Shown here piece by piece: positions 25,258-34,680 of a DNA stretch of 64,000 nucleotides. The stretch lies in contig NZ_CP070352.1 of NCBI RefSeq assembly GCF_016919405.1, positions 124,001 to 188,000 on the forward strand. Reading direction: 5' to 3'. The DNA is from Ensifer sp. PDNC004. GTDB taxonomy: Bacteria > Pseudomonadota > Alphaproteobacteria > Rhizobiales > Rhizobiaceae. Positions within the stretch are counted from its first letter, which is position 1; each line of letters begins with the position of its first letter. The position numbers were made by a program, and so were the translations under genes. The notes beneath the pieces were generated by a model that was not told the origin of the DNA, did not search any database, and worked only from the letters and a program-made list of their open reading frames with translations.

Positions 25258-26070
25258 ATGGAAACACTCAGCGTCAGAAACATCAGTCTGACCTATCCGG
25301 GCCTCTACTCGGACCAGGCGATCATCGCCCTGAAAGGCGTCAATCTTACCATCAACAGCGGCGACTTCGTCGTCGCCCTCGGTGCCTCGGGCTGCGGCAA
25401 GACTACCTTGCTCAACCTGATGGCAGGCTTCATGGCGCCGTCGGAAGGTGACATCACGCTTGGCAACCACCAGGTCAACGGCCCGGGCGCCGAACGCGGC
25501 GTCGTCTTCCAGAAACACGCGCTTCTGCCGTGGCTGAACGTCATGGAGAACACTGAATTCGGCCTCAAGCTGCGTGGCGTCGACAAGGCGACCCGGCGGG
25601 AGCTTGCCACCAAGAACCTGGCACTTGTCGGCCTGCAGGACTTTCACCGCCACATGATCTATCATCTGTCGGGCGGCATGCAGCAGCGTGTGGGCATAGC
25701 AAGGGCGTTGACCTGCGACCCCGCGATGCTCCTGATGGACGAGCCTATGGCAGCGCTCGACGCGCTGACGCGCGAGACCATCCAGGAACTGCTCTTGAAG
25801 GTCTGGCAGCTCACCAACAAGATGTTCTTCTTCATCACCCACAGTGTGGAGGAAGCGCTGTTCCTCGGCTCGCGGCTGATCGTCATGTCGCCGCGCCCGG
25901 GCCGCATCACCCACACCTACGAGCTCAACTTCAACAAGCGTTTCCTCGCCGAGGGCAATGCGCGCGCGATCAAGTCCAGCCCGGAATTCATCCGCATGCG
26001 CGAAGAAGTGCTCGGCATCATCTATGGCGACGAACGCGCGTCCGGCAACCCGGAGGTGGCCCATGCTTGA
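25258..26070 (+). CDS. tauB: Taurine ABC transporter ATP-binding protein
   Basis: A 270-aa ABC ATPase of the nitrate/sulfonate/taurine family. Walker A is GASGCGKTT (residues 42-50), the Q-loop is VVFQKHALLPW, the signature is LSGGMQQR (137-144), and Walker B is LLMDEP (near 158-163), followed by FFITHSVEEALFLG. It energises uptake through TauC. It is preceded by GGGAGGC and overlaps tauC by 8 bp. Confidence 0.94.
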   Translation: METLSVRNISLTYPGLYSDQAIIALKGVNLTINSGDFVVALGASGCGKTTLLNLMAGFMAPSEGDITLGNHQVNGPGAERGVVFQKHALLPWLNVMENTEFGLKLRGVDKATRRELATKNLALVGLQDFHRHMIYHLSGGMQQRVGIARALTCDPAMLLMDEPMAALDALTRETIQELLLKVWQLTNKMFFFITHSVEEALFLGSRLIVMSPRPGRITHTYELNFNKRFLAEGNARAIKSSPEFIRMREEVLGIIYGDERASGNPEVAHA

Positions 26071-26890
26071 CAGAGTGACCCGGGCCAAGCCCGTAAAGGC
26101 CGGCAAGATCTTCGGCGCTCCCGGTGACGGAAACAGCGGCCTCATCAGCTTTTCGACAACGGTCGTGATCGTCGCGCTCTGGTTTCTCGTGACCGAGGGC
26201 GGCTGGGTCAAGCCGCTCTTCCTACCGTCGCCTCTGGCGGTCTGGGACAAGTTCATGCTGGCGATGACCGACGGCGTTTCGAACTCGACCTTGATGCAGC
26301 ACACGCTCGCCAGTATCGGCCGCGTCTTCGGCGCCTTCCTGCTGGCATTGGTGACCGCTGTGCCGATCGGCGTACTGATGGGCGTCAACCGCTTCGTGCG
26401 CGGACTGTTCGACCCGATCATCGAATTCTACCGGCCGCTGCCGCCGCTTGCCTACCTGCCGCTCGTCATCATCTGGCTCGGCATCGGCGAGTTCCCGAAG
26501 GTCTTCCTGATCTATCTGGCGATCTTCGCCCCGATGGCGATTGCCGCAAGGGCAGGGGTGCGTTCTGTCTCTACCGAGCAGATCCACGCGGCCTATGCGA
26601 TGGGCGCCACCCGTGGCCAGGTGATCAGCCAGGTGATCATGAAGGCGGCTTTGCCCGAGATCTTCACCGGCATGCGCATCGGTATCGGCGTCGGCTGGAC
26701 GACCCTGGTGGCCGCGGAAATGGTGGCGGCCAACCGAGGCCTCGGCTTCATGGTACTCAACGCCGCCGAGAACCTCGAAAGCGATACGGTGATCATGGGC
26801 ATCTTCATCATCGGCATCTTCGCATTCGCCTTCGATCTTTTGATCCGCTACCTCGAAAAGGCGCTGATCCCCTGGAAGGGCCGCCTCTAA
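26063..26890 (+). CDS. tauC: Taurine ABC transporter permease
   Basis: A 275-aa inner-membrane permease with about six membrane segments and the EAA-like loop EQIHAAYAMGATRGQVI of BPD_transp_1 permeases. FYRPLPPLAYLPLVIIWLG is a typical TauC/SsuC segment. It starts at ATG 26063 inside the end of tauB, so translation is coupled. A longer frame exists upstream but lies inside tauB. Confidence 0.93.
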   Translation: MLDRVTRAKPVKAGKIFGAPGDGNSGLISFSTTVVIVALWFLVTEGGWVKPLFLPSPLAVWDKFMLAMTDGVSNSTLMQHTLASIGRVFGAFLLALVTAVPIGVLMGVNRFVRGLFDPIIEFYRPLPPLAYLPLVIIWLGIGEFPKVFLIYLAIFAPMAIAARAGVRSVSTEQIHAAYAMGATRGQVISQVIMKAALPEIFTGMRIGIGVGWTTLVAAEMVAANRGLGFMVLNAAENLESDTVIMGIFIIGIFAFAFDLLIRYLEKALIPWKGRL

Positions 26891-27001
26891 CCGGCGACCA
26901 CCTCCGACACTTCAACTGAATAAGGCCTGGCGGCCTTTTGAAGACGGTCTTTCCCGTCTCCGGCGAAGCCATGCCTGACGATCAAGCCAAAGGACAGGAC
27001 C

Positions 27002-27388
27002 ATGACACTGACGGCAACCGATCTCAAAACCTTGTTCGATGCCTTCAACCGGCATGACATCGATGGGGTCATGCACTTCTTTTCCGAGGATTGCGTGTTC
27101 AACGCGGTTGGCGGCCCCGAGGTCTACGGCAACCGTTTCGTCGGTACTGGTCCGATCGCCGATGCCTTCAGCGGCGTCTGGAAATCGATGCCGGATGCCG
27201 AATGGGCCAACCACAGCCACTTCGTGGACGGTGACCGCGGCGTGTCCGAGTGGACTTTTTCGGGGACGGCTGCCGACGGCAGCCGCATCGAGGCCGAAGG
27301 CTGCGACCTCTTCACCTTCCGCAACGGCAAGATCGTGCGCAAGCAGGCGTTCCGCAAGAACCGCCCGGTCCTGCAGCCCCGCTACTAA
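27002..27388 (+). CDS. tauX: NTF2-like protein, probable taurine dehydrogenase small subunit
   Basis: A 128-aa nuclear-transport-factor-2/SnoaL-fold protein: TLFDAFNRHDIDGVMHFF at the N-terminus, FVDGDRGVSEWTF in the middle, LFTFRNGKIVRKQAF at the end. Its position directly before the FAD oxidoreductase and its size match TauX, reported as the small subunit of taurine dehydrogenase in Paracoccus-type clusters. The symbol rests on gene order and size. It lies 18 bp from tauY and was probably co-evolved with it. How an NTF2 fold contributes to the dehydrogenase is not clear. Confidence 0.75.
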   Translation: MTLTATDLKTLFDAFNRHDIDGVMHFFSEDCVFNAVGGPEVYGNRFVGTGPIADAFSGVWKSMPDAEWANHSHFVDGDRGVSEWTFSGTAADGSRIEAEGCDLFTFRNGKIVRKQAFRKNRPVLQPRY

Positions 27389-27406
27389 TGGCCTGGAGCG
27401 AAAGCC

Positions 27407-28807
27407 ATGCAACTGCGCGCCACCCCTATCAAGCCTGCCAAAGAGCCGTTTGATCCGGCCTATGACCCTAACCATGCCCGCAGCCCCGGCACGGGCAAGG
27501 ACTATGCGCCGACCTACTGGATCGGCACGGCCGGTCCGGAACCGGAGGACGACGGTCCGGTCACGGGCGATATCGATGTCGACGTCGCGATCATCGGTTC
27601 CGGCTATACCGGCCTCTCCTGCGCCATCCATCTGGCGCGCGAGCACGGCATCAAGGCAACGGTGCTCGAGGCCAATGGTGTCGCCTGGGGCTGCAGCACC
27701 CGCAACGGCGGGCAGGCGCAAATCTCCGCCGGCCGGCTGAAGCGCTCGCAATGGATCGCCCGCTGGGGCGTGGACGTTGCCCGCAAGATGCACGCGGAGA
27801 TCTCTGAGGGCTTCGACCTTTTCCGCTCGCTTGTTCGTGAACCAGAAATCGACTGCGATCCGCAGGATGGCGGCCACCTCTATATCGCCCATCGCGACAA
27901 GATGCTGCCGGCTTTGCAAAGCGAGGTCCGCGTCCTCAACGATACCTTCGGCTATCGCGCCCGCATGGTTTCGCGCGACGAGATCCACCGCGACTTCGTC
28001 CGCGACGAGGAAGCGCGCGGCGCGATGTACGAGCCCGACGGCATGGGCATTCATGCGGCCAAGCTCGCCTTCGGCTACCTCAAGCTTGCCCGCAAGCTGG
28101 GCGCCAAGGTCCATACGTCGAGCCCGGTGCTTGACTGCACCGCCAAGGGCGGCGTGCATTACCTGACGACGCCTAGCGGAACGGTCAAAGCGCGTGCCGT
28201 CTGCATTGCGACGGCCGGCTATACCTCGCCGGGGATGAATGCGCTCACCCGTCACCGGCTGATGCCGATCCTGTCGAACTCGATCGTCACGCGGCCGCTG
28301 AGCGAAAGCGAGCAGCAGGCGCTGAACTTCAAGACGCGCATCCCGCTCACCGACACACGCACGCTGCGGCACTATTACCGCATGCTGCCTGACGGACGCG
28401 TGCAGATCGGCAGCCGCAGCGCCATTACCGGACGCGACGCGAGCAACCCGAAGCACCTCGAGCTGCTGCTTGCCGGTCTCTACCGCAAGTTCCCGGCGCT
28501 TCGCGGCATCGACATCGACTACTCCTGGTGGGGGTGGGTGGATGTCAGCCACGACATGATGCCGCGCATCTTCCAGCCGGACCCGAGCCAGCGGCTGTTC
28601 TACGCCATGGGCTATGGCGGCAACGGCGTCATGTATTCCGCCCAGGCCGGCCGTCGCATGGCGCAGATGGTCGCTGGCAAAGGCGGCGGCCTCGACCTTC
28701 CCATCTTCACATCACCCTTGCCGGGCCACGGGCTTCTGACGCCGTTCCGACGGCTTGGCCAATGGGGAATGTACCGCTGGTACTACCTCCGTGACGAGAT
28801 CCTCTAA
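27407..28807 (+). CDS. tauY: FAD-dependent oxidoreductase, probable taurine dehydrogenase large subunit
   Basis: A 466-aa DAO-family flavoprotein. The FAD-binding beta-alpha-beta motif is VDVAIIGSGYTGLSCAIHLA (GSGYTG at residues 64-69). CSTRNGGQAQIS and GYGGNGVMYSAQAGRRMA are typical of amine-oxidising members such as gamma-glutamylputrescine oxidase. Between tauABC/tauX and xsc it fits TauY, which deaminates taurine to sulfoacetaldehyde and ammonia, passing electrons to the respiratory chain. No taurine:pyruvate aminotransferase (tpa) gene is present, consistent with the dehydrogenase route. Confidence 0.85.
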   Translation: MQLRATPIKPAKEPFDPAYDPNHARSPGTGKDYAPTYWIGTAGPEPEDDGPVTGDIDVDVAIIGSGYTGLSCAIHLAREHGIKATVLEANGVAWGCSTRNGGQAQISAGRLKRSQWIARWGVDVARKMHAEISEGFDLFRSLVREPEIDCDPQDGGHLYIAHRDKMLPALQSEVRVLNDTFGYRARMVSRDEIHRDFVRDEEARGAMYEPDGMGIHAAKLAFGYLKLARKLGAKVHTSSPVLDCTAKGGVHYLTTPSGTVKARAVCIATAGYTSPGMNALTRHRLMPILSNSIVTRPLSESEQQALNFKTRIPLTDTRTLRHYYRMLPDGRVQIGSRSAITGRDASNPKHLELLLAGLYRKFPALRGIDIDYSWWGWVDVSHDMMPRIFQPDPSQRLFYAMGYGGNGVMYSAQAGRRMAQMVAGKGGGLDLPIFTSPLPGHGLLTPFRRLGQWGMYRWYYLRDEIL

Positions 28808-28841
28808 CTCTTTGAAATAATACCAGGAAAGGAACCACCCC

Positions 28842-30617
28842 ATGAAAATGACCACCGAGGAAGCCTTCGTCAAAGTTCTTCAGATGCATGGCCTCGAACA
28901 TGCCTTCGGCATCATCGGCTCGGCCATGATGCCGGTGTCGGACCTGTTCCCGAAGGCCGGCATCAAGTTCTGGGACTGCGCCCACGAGACCAATGCGGGT
29001 ATGATGGCCGACGGCTTCAGCCGCGCGACCGGCACGATGTCGGTCGCAATCGGCCAGAACGGCCCCGGCGTCACCGGCTTCATCACCGCGATCAAGACCG
29101 CCTACTGGAACCACACGCCGCTTCTGATGGTCACGCCCCAGGCGGCCAACAAGACGATCGGGCAGGGCGGTTTCCAGGAAGTCGACCAGATGGCGATGTT
29201 CGAGGAGATGGTCTGCTACCAGGAAGAAGTGCGTGATCCCTCGCGCATCCCGGAAGTCCTCAACCGCGTCATCGAGAAGGCCTGGCGCGGTTGTGCTCCG
29301 GCGCAGATCAACATTCCGCGCGACTACTGGACCCAGGTGATCGACGTCGACCTGCCGGCGATCGTTCGTTTCGAGCGTCCGGCGGGCGGTCCGCAGGCGA
29401 TCGCCGAAGCCGCCAAGCTTTTGTCGGAAGCGAAGTTCCCGGTCATTCTCAACGGCGCCGGCGTTGTCATCGGCAATGCCATCTCCGATAGCATGAAGCT
29501 CGCCGAGCGTCTCGATGCGCCGGTCTGCTGCGGTTACCAGCACAACGACGCCTTCCCCGGCAGCCATCGCCTCTCGGTCGGCCCACTCGGCTATAACGGC
29601 TCGAAGGCGGCGATGGAGATGATCTCCAAGGCCGATGTCGTTCTCGCCCTCGGCACGCGGCTCAATCCATTCTCGACGCTCCCGGGCTACGGCATCGACT
29701 ACTGGCCGAAGAACGCCTCGATCATCCAGGTCGACATCAACGCCGACCGGATCGGCCTGACCAAGAAGGTATCGGTCGGCATCTGCGGCGATGCCAAGCA
29801 GGTCGCCCGCCAGATACTCGAGCTGCTCTCGCCAACGGCAGGCGACACCGGACGCGAAGAGCGCAAGGCTGCAATCCACCAGACCCGCTCAGCCTGGCAG
29901 CAGCAGCTCTCCTCGATGGACCACGAGGACGATGATCCGGGCACGGAATGGAACGAAAGCGCACGTTCGCGCGAGCCGAACCGCATGTCGCCGCGCCAGG
30001 CCTGGCGGGCGATCCAGGCGGCCTTGCCGAAGGAAGCGATCATCTCGACCGACATCGGTAACAACTGCGCGATCGGCAATGCCTATCCGACCTTCGAAGC
30101 CGGCCGAAAGTATCTGGCGCCGGGCATGTTCGGCCCCTGCGGCTACGGCTTCCCGTCGATCGTCGGCGCCAAGATCGGTTGCCCTGACGTGCCGGTGGTC
30201 GGCTTTGCTGGTGACGGTGCCTTCGGCATCTCCATGAATGAAATGGGCTCGATCGGCCGCGAGGGTTGGCCGGCGATCACCATGGTGATCTTCCGCAACT
30301 ACCAATGGGGCGCGGAGAAACGCAACACGACGCTCTGGTACGCCAACAACTTCGTCGGCACGGAGCTCAACCCCAACCTCTCCTACGCGAAGGTGGCTGA
30401 GGGCTGCGGCCTGAAGGGGGTGGCCGTCAACACGACCGCGGCCCTGACCGAAGCGCTTTCCAACGCGATCGCCGACCAGGAAAAGGGCGTGACGACATTC
30501 ATCGAAGTCATCCTCAACCAGGAGCTCGGCGAACCTTTCCGCCGTGACGCCATGAAGAAGCCCGTGCCGGTCGCCGGCATCGACCGCGCCGACATGCGTC
30601 CGCAGAAGCGCGCCTGA
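28842..30617 (+). CDS. xsc: Sulfoacetaldehyde acetyltransferase
   Basis: A 591-aa thiamine-diphosphate enzyme of the acetolactate synthase superfamily. It converts sulfoacetaldehyde plus phosphate to acetyl phosphate plus sulfite. The activating glutamate is visible in CAHETNAGMMADGF (E49). The ThDP/Mg motif starts at G457 with GDGAFGISMNEMGS and ends with FRNYQWGAEKRNT, an Xsc hallmark. The length is typical (about 590). GGAAAGGAAC precedes the ATG. It sits between tauY and the exporter/pta genes, the expected order. Confidence 0.96.
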   Translation: MKMTTEEAFVKVLQMHGLEHAFGIIGSAMMPVSDLFPKAGIKFWDCAHETNAGMMADGFSRATGTMSVAIGQNGPGVTGFITAIKTAYWNHTPLLMVTPQAANKTIGQGGFQEVDQMAMFEEMVCYQEEVRDPSRIPEVLNRVIEKAWRGCAPAQINIPRDYWTQVIDVDLPAIVRFERPAGGPQAIAEAAKLLSEAKFPVILNGAGVVIGNAISDSMKLAERLDAPVCCGYQHNDAFPGSHRLSVGPLGYNGSKAAMEMISKADVVLALGTRLNPFSTLPGYGIDYWPKNASIIQVDINADRIGLTKKVSVGICGDAKQVARQILELLSPTAGDTGREERKAAIHQTRSAWQQQLSSMDHEDDDPGTEWNESARSREPNRMSPRQAWRAIQAALPKEAIISTDIGNNCAIGNAYPTFEAGRKYLAPGMFGPCGYGFPSIVGAKIGCPDVPVVGFAGDGAFGISMNEMGSIGREGWPAITMVIFRNYQWGAEKRNTTLWYANNFVGTELNPNLSYAKVAEGCGLKGVAVNTTAALTEALSNAIADQEKGVTTFIEVILNQELGEPFRRDAMKKPVPVAGIDRADMRPQKRA

Positions 30618-30634
30618 TCCACGCTCTACCTCAA

Positions 30635-30661
30635 GCCCCGCCCGGTGCGCCCGGGCGGGGC
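30635..30661 (+). terminator. Hairpin between xsc and the exporter gene
   Basis: A perfect 11-bp GC stem (GCCCCGCCCGG at 30635-30645, complement at 30651-30661) with a 5-nt loop and no T-run. It probably attenuates read-through or protects the xsc message rather than ending the operon. Confidence 0.6.
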
Positions 30662-30692
30662 GAAGCTTCTCGCAGATGACCGGAACAGAACC

Positions 30693-31730
30693 ATGACCTT
30701 CGTCGCCTCCGTCCACGAACGCTTCCGAAGCGTACCCTCCGGCTTTGCGGCCTACTGGCCGGGCTTTGCCGTTACCGCGGCCGTCGCCGTCGCCGCACAG
30801 TTCCTTTCCGATCACTACGGCGCACCGGCCATGCTGATGGCGCTGCTGCTCGGCATCGCCTTTCATTTCCTGTCCGAGGAAGGGCGCTGCGTCGCCGGCA
30901 TCGATTTCTGCGCCAAGAAGGTGCTGCGCATCGGCGTGGCGCTGCTCGGCATGCGCATCAGCGTCGACCTCCTGATCGGCCTTGGCGCAAGCACGATCCT
31001 GCTGCTCATCTCGGCCATCGCCGCGACCATCGGCTTCGGACTGCTTGCCGCAAAATTGCTCGGTCGCGGCTGGCGGCTTGCGCTCATCACCAGCGGTTCG
31101 GTCGCGATCTGCGGCGCGTCGGCGGCCATGGCGATCGCAGCGGTGCTGCCGAAGAACGAGTTCTCCGAGCGTAATCTGATCTTCACCGTGCTGTCGGTCA
31201 CGGTGCTCTCTACGCTTGCGATGATTGCCTACCCGATTCTTGCCCAGACCATGGGGCTGGACGCGCGCGCCACCGGCATCTTCTTCGGTGGCACCATCCA
31301 TGACGTCGCGCAGGTCGTCGGCGCCGGCTTCTCGGTCTCGCCGGAGGCGGGCGAGACGGCCACACTCGTCAAGCTGATCCGCGTCACCATGCTCGCACCA
31401 GTCGTCCTCATCTTCTCCCTGTCGCTGCGCAGGGTACCGCAGCCCGAAGGCGAAACCGGCAAGCGCCCGCCGCTGCTGCCTGGCTTCGTCGTCGCCTTCC
31501 TGATCTTTGCGGCGCTGAATTCCTTCGGTTTCGTTCCGGAAATGGTCACCAAGGCCGGCATGGAGACATCGCGCTGGGCGCTGCTCGCCGGCATCGTCGC
31601 CGTCGGCATGCGGACGTCACTTCGCCGCGTGCTCGACGTCGGTGGCGACGCGGTCGCGCTGATCGTCGCCGAAACCGTCTTCATCGCTCTCTTCATCCTC
31701 GTCGGCATTCACTATCTGGGGCACGCCTGA
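30693..31730 (+). CDS. YeiH/UPF0324 family membrane protein, putative sulfate/sulfite exporter (TauZ-like)
   Basis: A 345-aa integral membrane protein with about ten hydrophobic segments. UPF0324 signatures are present: SGSVAICGASAAMAIAAVLP and FFGGTIHDVAQVVGAGF. Members of this family in sulfonate-degradation clusters (TauZ, SuyZ) are proposed exporters of the sulfite or sulfate released by desulfonation. The start at 30693 (MTFVASVHER) is preferred to an in-frame upstream start inside the hairpin. It overlaps pta by one base (TGATG), so translation is coupled. Direction and substrate are inferred from context. Confidence 0.82.
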   Translation: MTFVASVHERFRSVPSGFAAYWPGFAVTAAVAVAAQFLSDHYGAPAMLMALLLGIAFHFLSEEGRCVAGIDFCAKKVLRIGVALLGMRISVDLLIGLGASTILLLISAIAATIGFGLLAAKLLGRGWRLALITSGSVAICGASAAMAIAAVLPKNEFSERNLIFTVLSVTVLSTLAMIAYPILAQTMGLDARATGIFFGGTIHDVAQVVGAGFSVSPEAGETATLVKLIRVTMLAPVVLIFSLSLRRVPQPEGETGKRPPLLPGFVVAFLIFAALNSFGFVPEMVTKAGMETSRWALLAGIVAVGMRTSLRRVLDVGGDAVALIVAETVFIALFILVGIHYLGHA

Positions 31731-32731
31731 TGAAACCGCTCGACCGCATACTCGAGGCTGCAGAAGCCGCGCCGCGCCATATCGTGCTCGCCGAAGGCGA
31801 AGACCCACGGATCGTCGAAGGCGCCTTGCGTGCGTCGCGTGCCGGCATTGCCGCGATCACGCTCGTGGGCGACAGGAAGATCGTCGCGGCGCAACTGCAC
31901 GCCGCCGGCGGCAGCCCAGACGAAATCCGCATCGAGGATCCGGCTTCGTCTCCGCTGACTGAGCATCTTGCCGCCGCCTACCACGACCTCCGGCGTGGCA
32001 AAGGTATCGATGAAGCCGCAGCCGCCGCAGCCGTTCGCTCGCCGCTCGTTTTTGCGGCCATGATGGTGCGCGAGGATCACGCAGACGGAACGGTCGGGGG
32101 GGCTGTCGCCACCACCGCCGATACGGTGCGCGCCGCACTCCAGACCATCGGCCGGGCACCGGATGTCGGCCTGGTGTCGAGCTTCTTCCTGATGATGCTC
32201 TGCGCGCCGCACCACGAAAAGAAGGGTGCCTTCGTCTTCGCCGATTGCGGGTTGATTGTGGATCCTGATGCCACCGGCCTTGCTGATATCGCGGTAACCT
32301 CGGCGCGCTCCTACGAGGCGCTCTCCGGCAAGCCGGCGAAGGTGGCAATGCTCTCCTTCTCGACGGCGGGCAGTGCTGCGCATGAGCGCGTTTCGAAGGT
32401 GGTGGAGGCGACGCGGCTCGCCCATGCCTCGGCACCAGGGCTGGTGATCGACGGGGAATTGCAGTTCGACACCGCCTTCGTCGAAGCCGTCAGCGCGGCA
32501 AAGGCGCCGCAATCGGCGCTACATGGCGAGGCCAATGTCTTCGTCTTCCCCAACCTCGACGCGGCAAACATCGGCTACAAGATCGCCCAACGCATCGGCG
32601 GCGCGACCGCGATCGGCCCGATCCTGCAAGGTCTTGCCAAGCCCGCCAACGACCTCTCGCGCGGCTGCAACGCCAACGACGTGTTCCACATGATCGCCGT
32701 CACGGTCGTTCAGGCGGGCCGAGGCCGGTGA
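31730..32731 (+). CDS. pta: Phosphate acetyltransferase
   Basis: A 333-aa PTA_PTB family enzyme that turns the acetyl phosphate made by Xsc into acetyl-CoA. Family segments include HIVLAEGEDPRIVEGALRA, VAMLSFSTAGSA near residues 204-215, VIDGELQFDTAF and the C-terminal GPILQGLAKPANDLSRGC. It is the short, single-domain form without the CobQ/DRTGG N-terminus, as found in tau and sulfonate clusters. It is the last gene of the taurine operon. Confidence 0.94.
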   Translation: MKPLDRILEAAEAAPRHIVLAEGEDPRIVEGALRASRAGIAAITLVGDRKIVAAQLHAAGGSPDEIRIEDPASSPLTEHLAAAYHDLRRGKGIDEAAAAAAVRSPLVFAAMMVREDHADGTVGGAVATTADTVRAALQTIGRAPDVGLVSSFFLMMLCAPHHEKKGAFVFADCGLIVDPDATGLADIAVTSARSYEALSGKPAKVAMLSFSTAGSAAHERVSKVVEATRLAHASAPGLVIDGELQFDTAFVEAVSAAKAPQSALHGEANVFVFPNLDAANIGYKIAQRIGGATAIGPILQGLAKPANDLSRGCNANDVFHMIAVTVVQAGRGR

Positions 32732-32912
32732 GTCCGGTGGCGTGCTTCAAGTGCACCCGGATGGTTTGAAGAATGCCATCGCGGCGCGCTTCATCAAGGC
32801 GCAAAGGGCCTTCGACGCCCGAATGCTCTGCACCCACTAGGTGCCCGATCTTCTCTCTGAGTACCCGTCGTGTTCGCGGCGGAGCAAAGTCCGGTTGCGC
32901 GCAGGCTGCCGG

Positions 32913-33497
32913 TCACGAAGTCATGATGAAGGGCCGGCACGTCTCCGACGGCAGGCCGTCAAGCAGCAGTTTTCGGAACGCAGCGTCGACTTCGCGGGGA
33001 GGCATTTCCGGTCGCTCTTCCAGCCACCACCGCAAAACGGCGTTGAACGTGGAGACCATGTGGCGGATCACGAGGTCGCGGGGAAGAGCGGCATGCATCG
33101 TGCCAGGAAGCGACTGGCGGAGGACTTCCGCAAGCACATCATCGACCGCATCGCGCACGATGCCGCCTCCGCGTCCGCCGGCAAGCGCGACCTGGATGTC
33201 GGCGTGTTCGGCGACGTGCTCGAACAAGGCGCGGCTGGGATCCCATGCTTCTTCATGGCGTGCCGACGAGATCGCCTTGTCCTTTGCAGTCACCAGCAGA
33301 TCGCGAAGACGTTCCAGACTGCGTTTCAAAAGGTCGTCTTTCGACGTGAAGTGCGCATAGAACGTCGATCGTCCGATGTTCGCCTCGGTCAGGATGTCTT
33401 CGACGGTGATCAGCTCGTAGTGCTTGCGGCGTATCAAGGCGAGAAGCGCTTCATAAAGCGCCGTGCGCGTTCGGGCCACGCGTCGATCGATCGCCAA
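32913..33497 (-). CDS. TetR/AcrR family transcriptional regulator
   Basis: A 194-aa TetR regulator: RRVARTRTALYEALLALIRR, then ITVEDILTEANIGRSTFYAHF with the recognition helix, then a helical ligand domain. The reading frame extends to an ATG at 33539, but a TTG at 33497 has AAGGAG seven bases upstream and puts the HTH at the usual distance from the N-terminus, so TTG is preferred. It is divergent from a small membrane protein gene that it probably represses. Confidence 0.88.
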   Translation of the reverse strand: MAIDRRVARTRTALYEALLALIRRKHYELITVEDILTEANIGRSTFYAHFTSKDDLLKRSLERLRDLLVTAKDKAISSARHEEAWDPSRALFEHVAEHADIQVALAGGRGGGIVRDAVDDVLAEVLRQSLPGTMHAALPRDLVIRHMVSTFNAVLRWWLEERPEMPPREVDAAFRKLLLDGLPSETCRPFIMTS

Positions 33498-33576
33498 GTT
33501 TGCTCTCCTTTTTCCGGACGAGCGCGCGCTCCAGTCCAATTCGGTACAAGTGGTGCCCGTCTGTTTCGCAACTTCC

Positions 33577-33589
33577 GAACACCATGTTC
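33577..33589. promoter_or_regulatory. Palindrome in the TetR/membrane-protein intergenic region
   Basis: A perfect inverted repeat GAACACCATGTTC with partly symmetric CCG/CGG flanks, centred between the divergent starts (33497 and 33637). A plausible site for the adjacent TetR regulator. Confidence 0.5.
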
Positions 33590-33636
33590 CGGATCGTGCT
33601 AGCCGATTGTCGTCTAGTCAACATCGAGGAACAGCC

Positions 33637-34122
33637 ATGGTTGAACTTTCCGCAACGTCGCCTCTCTCTTCGCCTTTTCGAAAAGCCGGTGCCGGTGCGC
33701 TTCTGCTGCTCGCTCTGACGAGCCTGCACCACGCCTATGGCGCCTATATCTATGAAACACCGTGGCGCCTCCACATCGTCCATTTGGCCGTGCCGGCGGC
33801 GATCATCATAACAACCGCTCTGTATGTCGGTCGGTCAAAGGGCGGGACCATGGCCGGACGTGTCGCGATATGGCTGGCGGCCCTTGTCGTGCTCGCCTTC
33901 CCGGTCGCGATGATCGGTATCTACGAGGGAGGCTGGAACCATGTGATCAAGAATATCGCCTATTTCGGCTTCGGAACGGATGCGGCACGGTTCCTGTTTC
34001 CCGAGCCGGTGTACCGGTTGCCGGACGATTTTCTCTTTGAATTGACGGGGATTGCCCAATTCCCGCTCGCCATCGTCACCGCGCTCAACACGATCAACCT
34101 GTTGCGGCGACCCATCCGGTGA
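33637..34122 (+). CDS. Conserved hypothetical membrane protein
   Basis: A 161-aa protein with about four hydrophobic segments (ALLLLALTSLHHAYGAYI, HLAVPAAIIITTALYVG, VAIWLAALVVLAFPVAMIG, and a C-terminal AIVTALNTINL). GAGGAACAGCC precedes the ATG at 33637. I do not recognise a named family. Divergence from a TetR gene with a shared palindrome suggests an inducible inner-membrane function, perhaps stress- or efflux-related. Confidence 0.8.
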   Translation: MVELSATSPLSSPFRKAGAGALLLLALTSLHHAYGAYIYETPWRLHIVHLAVPAAIIITTALYVGRSKGGTMAGRVAIWLAALVVLAFPVAMIGIYEGGWNHVIKNIAYFGFGTDAARFLFPEPVYRLPDDFLFELTGIAQFPLAIVTALNTINLLRRPIR

Positions 34123-34192
34123 TCGGATCTAGCTGCCGGCGGCCGCGCCCTCGTGCCGGCCGCCCGCAGGGTTGCGGTCGAAGGCCGCTACC

Positions 34193-34680
34193 TCAGCCTG
34201 CACTGCGTGGAGATTTGCCATCCCCTTTAATGAAATCGGCAAAGGCTGCGACCAGGTAATCGAACACCGCTGCGATCCTGGCCACCGATCTGAGATTCTC
34301 GTGGGCGACGATCCAGGTATCCAGTGACGTCACCACTACCTCCGGCAGGAGACGCTGAAGTCCTGGGTCCCTCTCTCCGATCGGAACCTGCATGATCGTG
34401 ATGCCGAGGCCGGCCCGTGTCGCGGCAATGCGCGCGGGATGGCAATCCGTCCGCATCGCATAGCGCATCGGGGGTAGTTCTGGTGCGGCGCTCTTGCCGA
34501 TCTTCATGTCGACGGGGGAGCGATACGGCCCGAGGACGTCGTGACTGGCGAGATCGGCCAAGGAGCCCGGCCGTCCCCGGCGCGCGATGTAGTCGGCGCT
34601 GGCGAACAAGCCGAGCGGGATGGAACCGACTTTGCGGGCGATCAAGGCATCCTGCGTCGGCGCAACTGTTGTCCGCAGTG
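34193..34680 (-). pseudogene. LysR-family regulator, C-terminal fragment
   Basis: About 160 residues match only the C-terminal half of the LysR effector domain: APTQDALIARKVGSIPLGLF, GRPGSLADLASHDVLGPY and VARIAAVFDYLVAAF. Upstream of about 34680 the frame stays open but stops resembling LysR, and the HTH domain is absent. The break faces a similarly truncated MFS gene, so one deletion or rearrangement probably removed both 5' halves. It cannot act as a DNA-binding regulator. Confidence 0.8.

Noticed and set aside
26912..28552. A 546-codon minus-strand open frame
   Set aside because: Antisense to tauX and tauY, whose motifs are clear.
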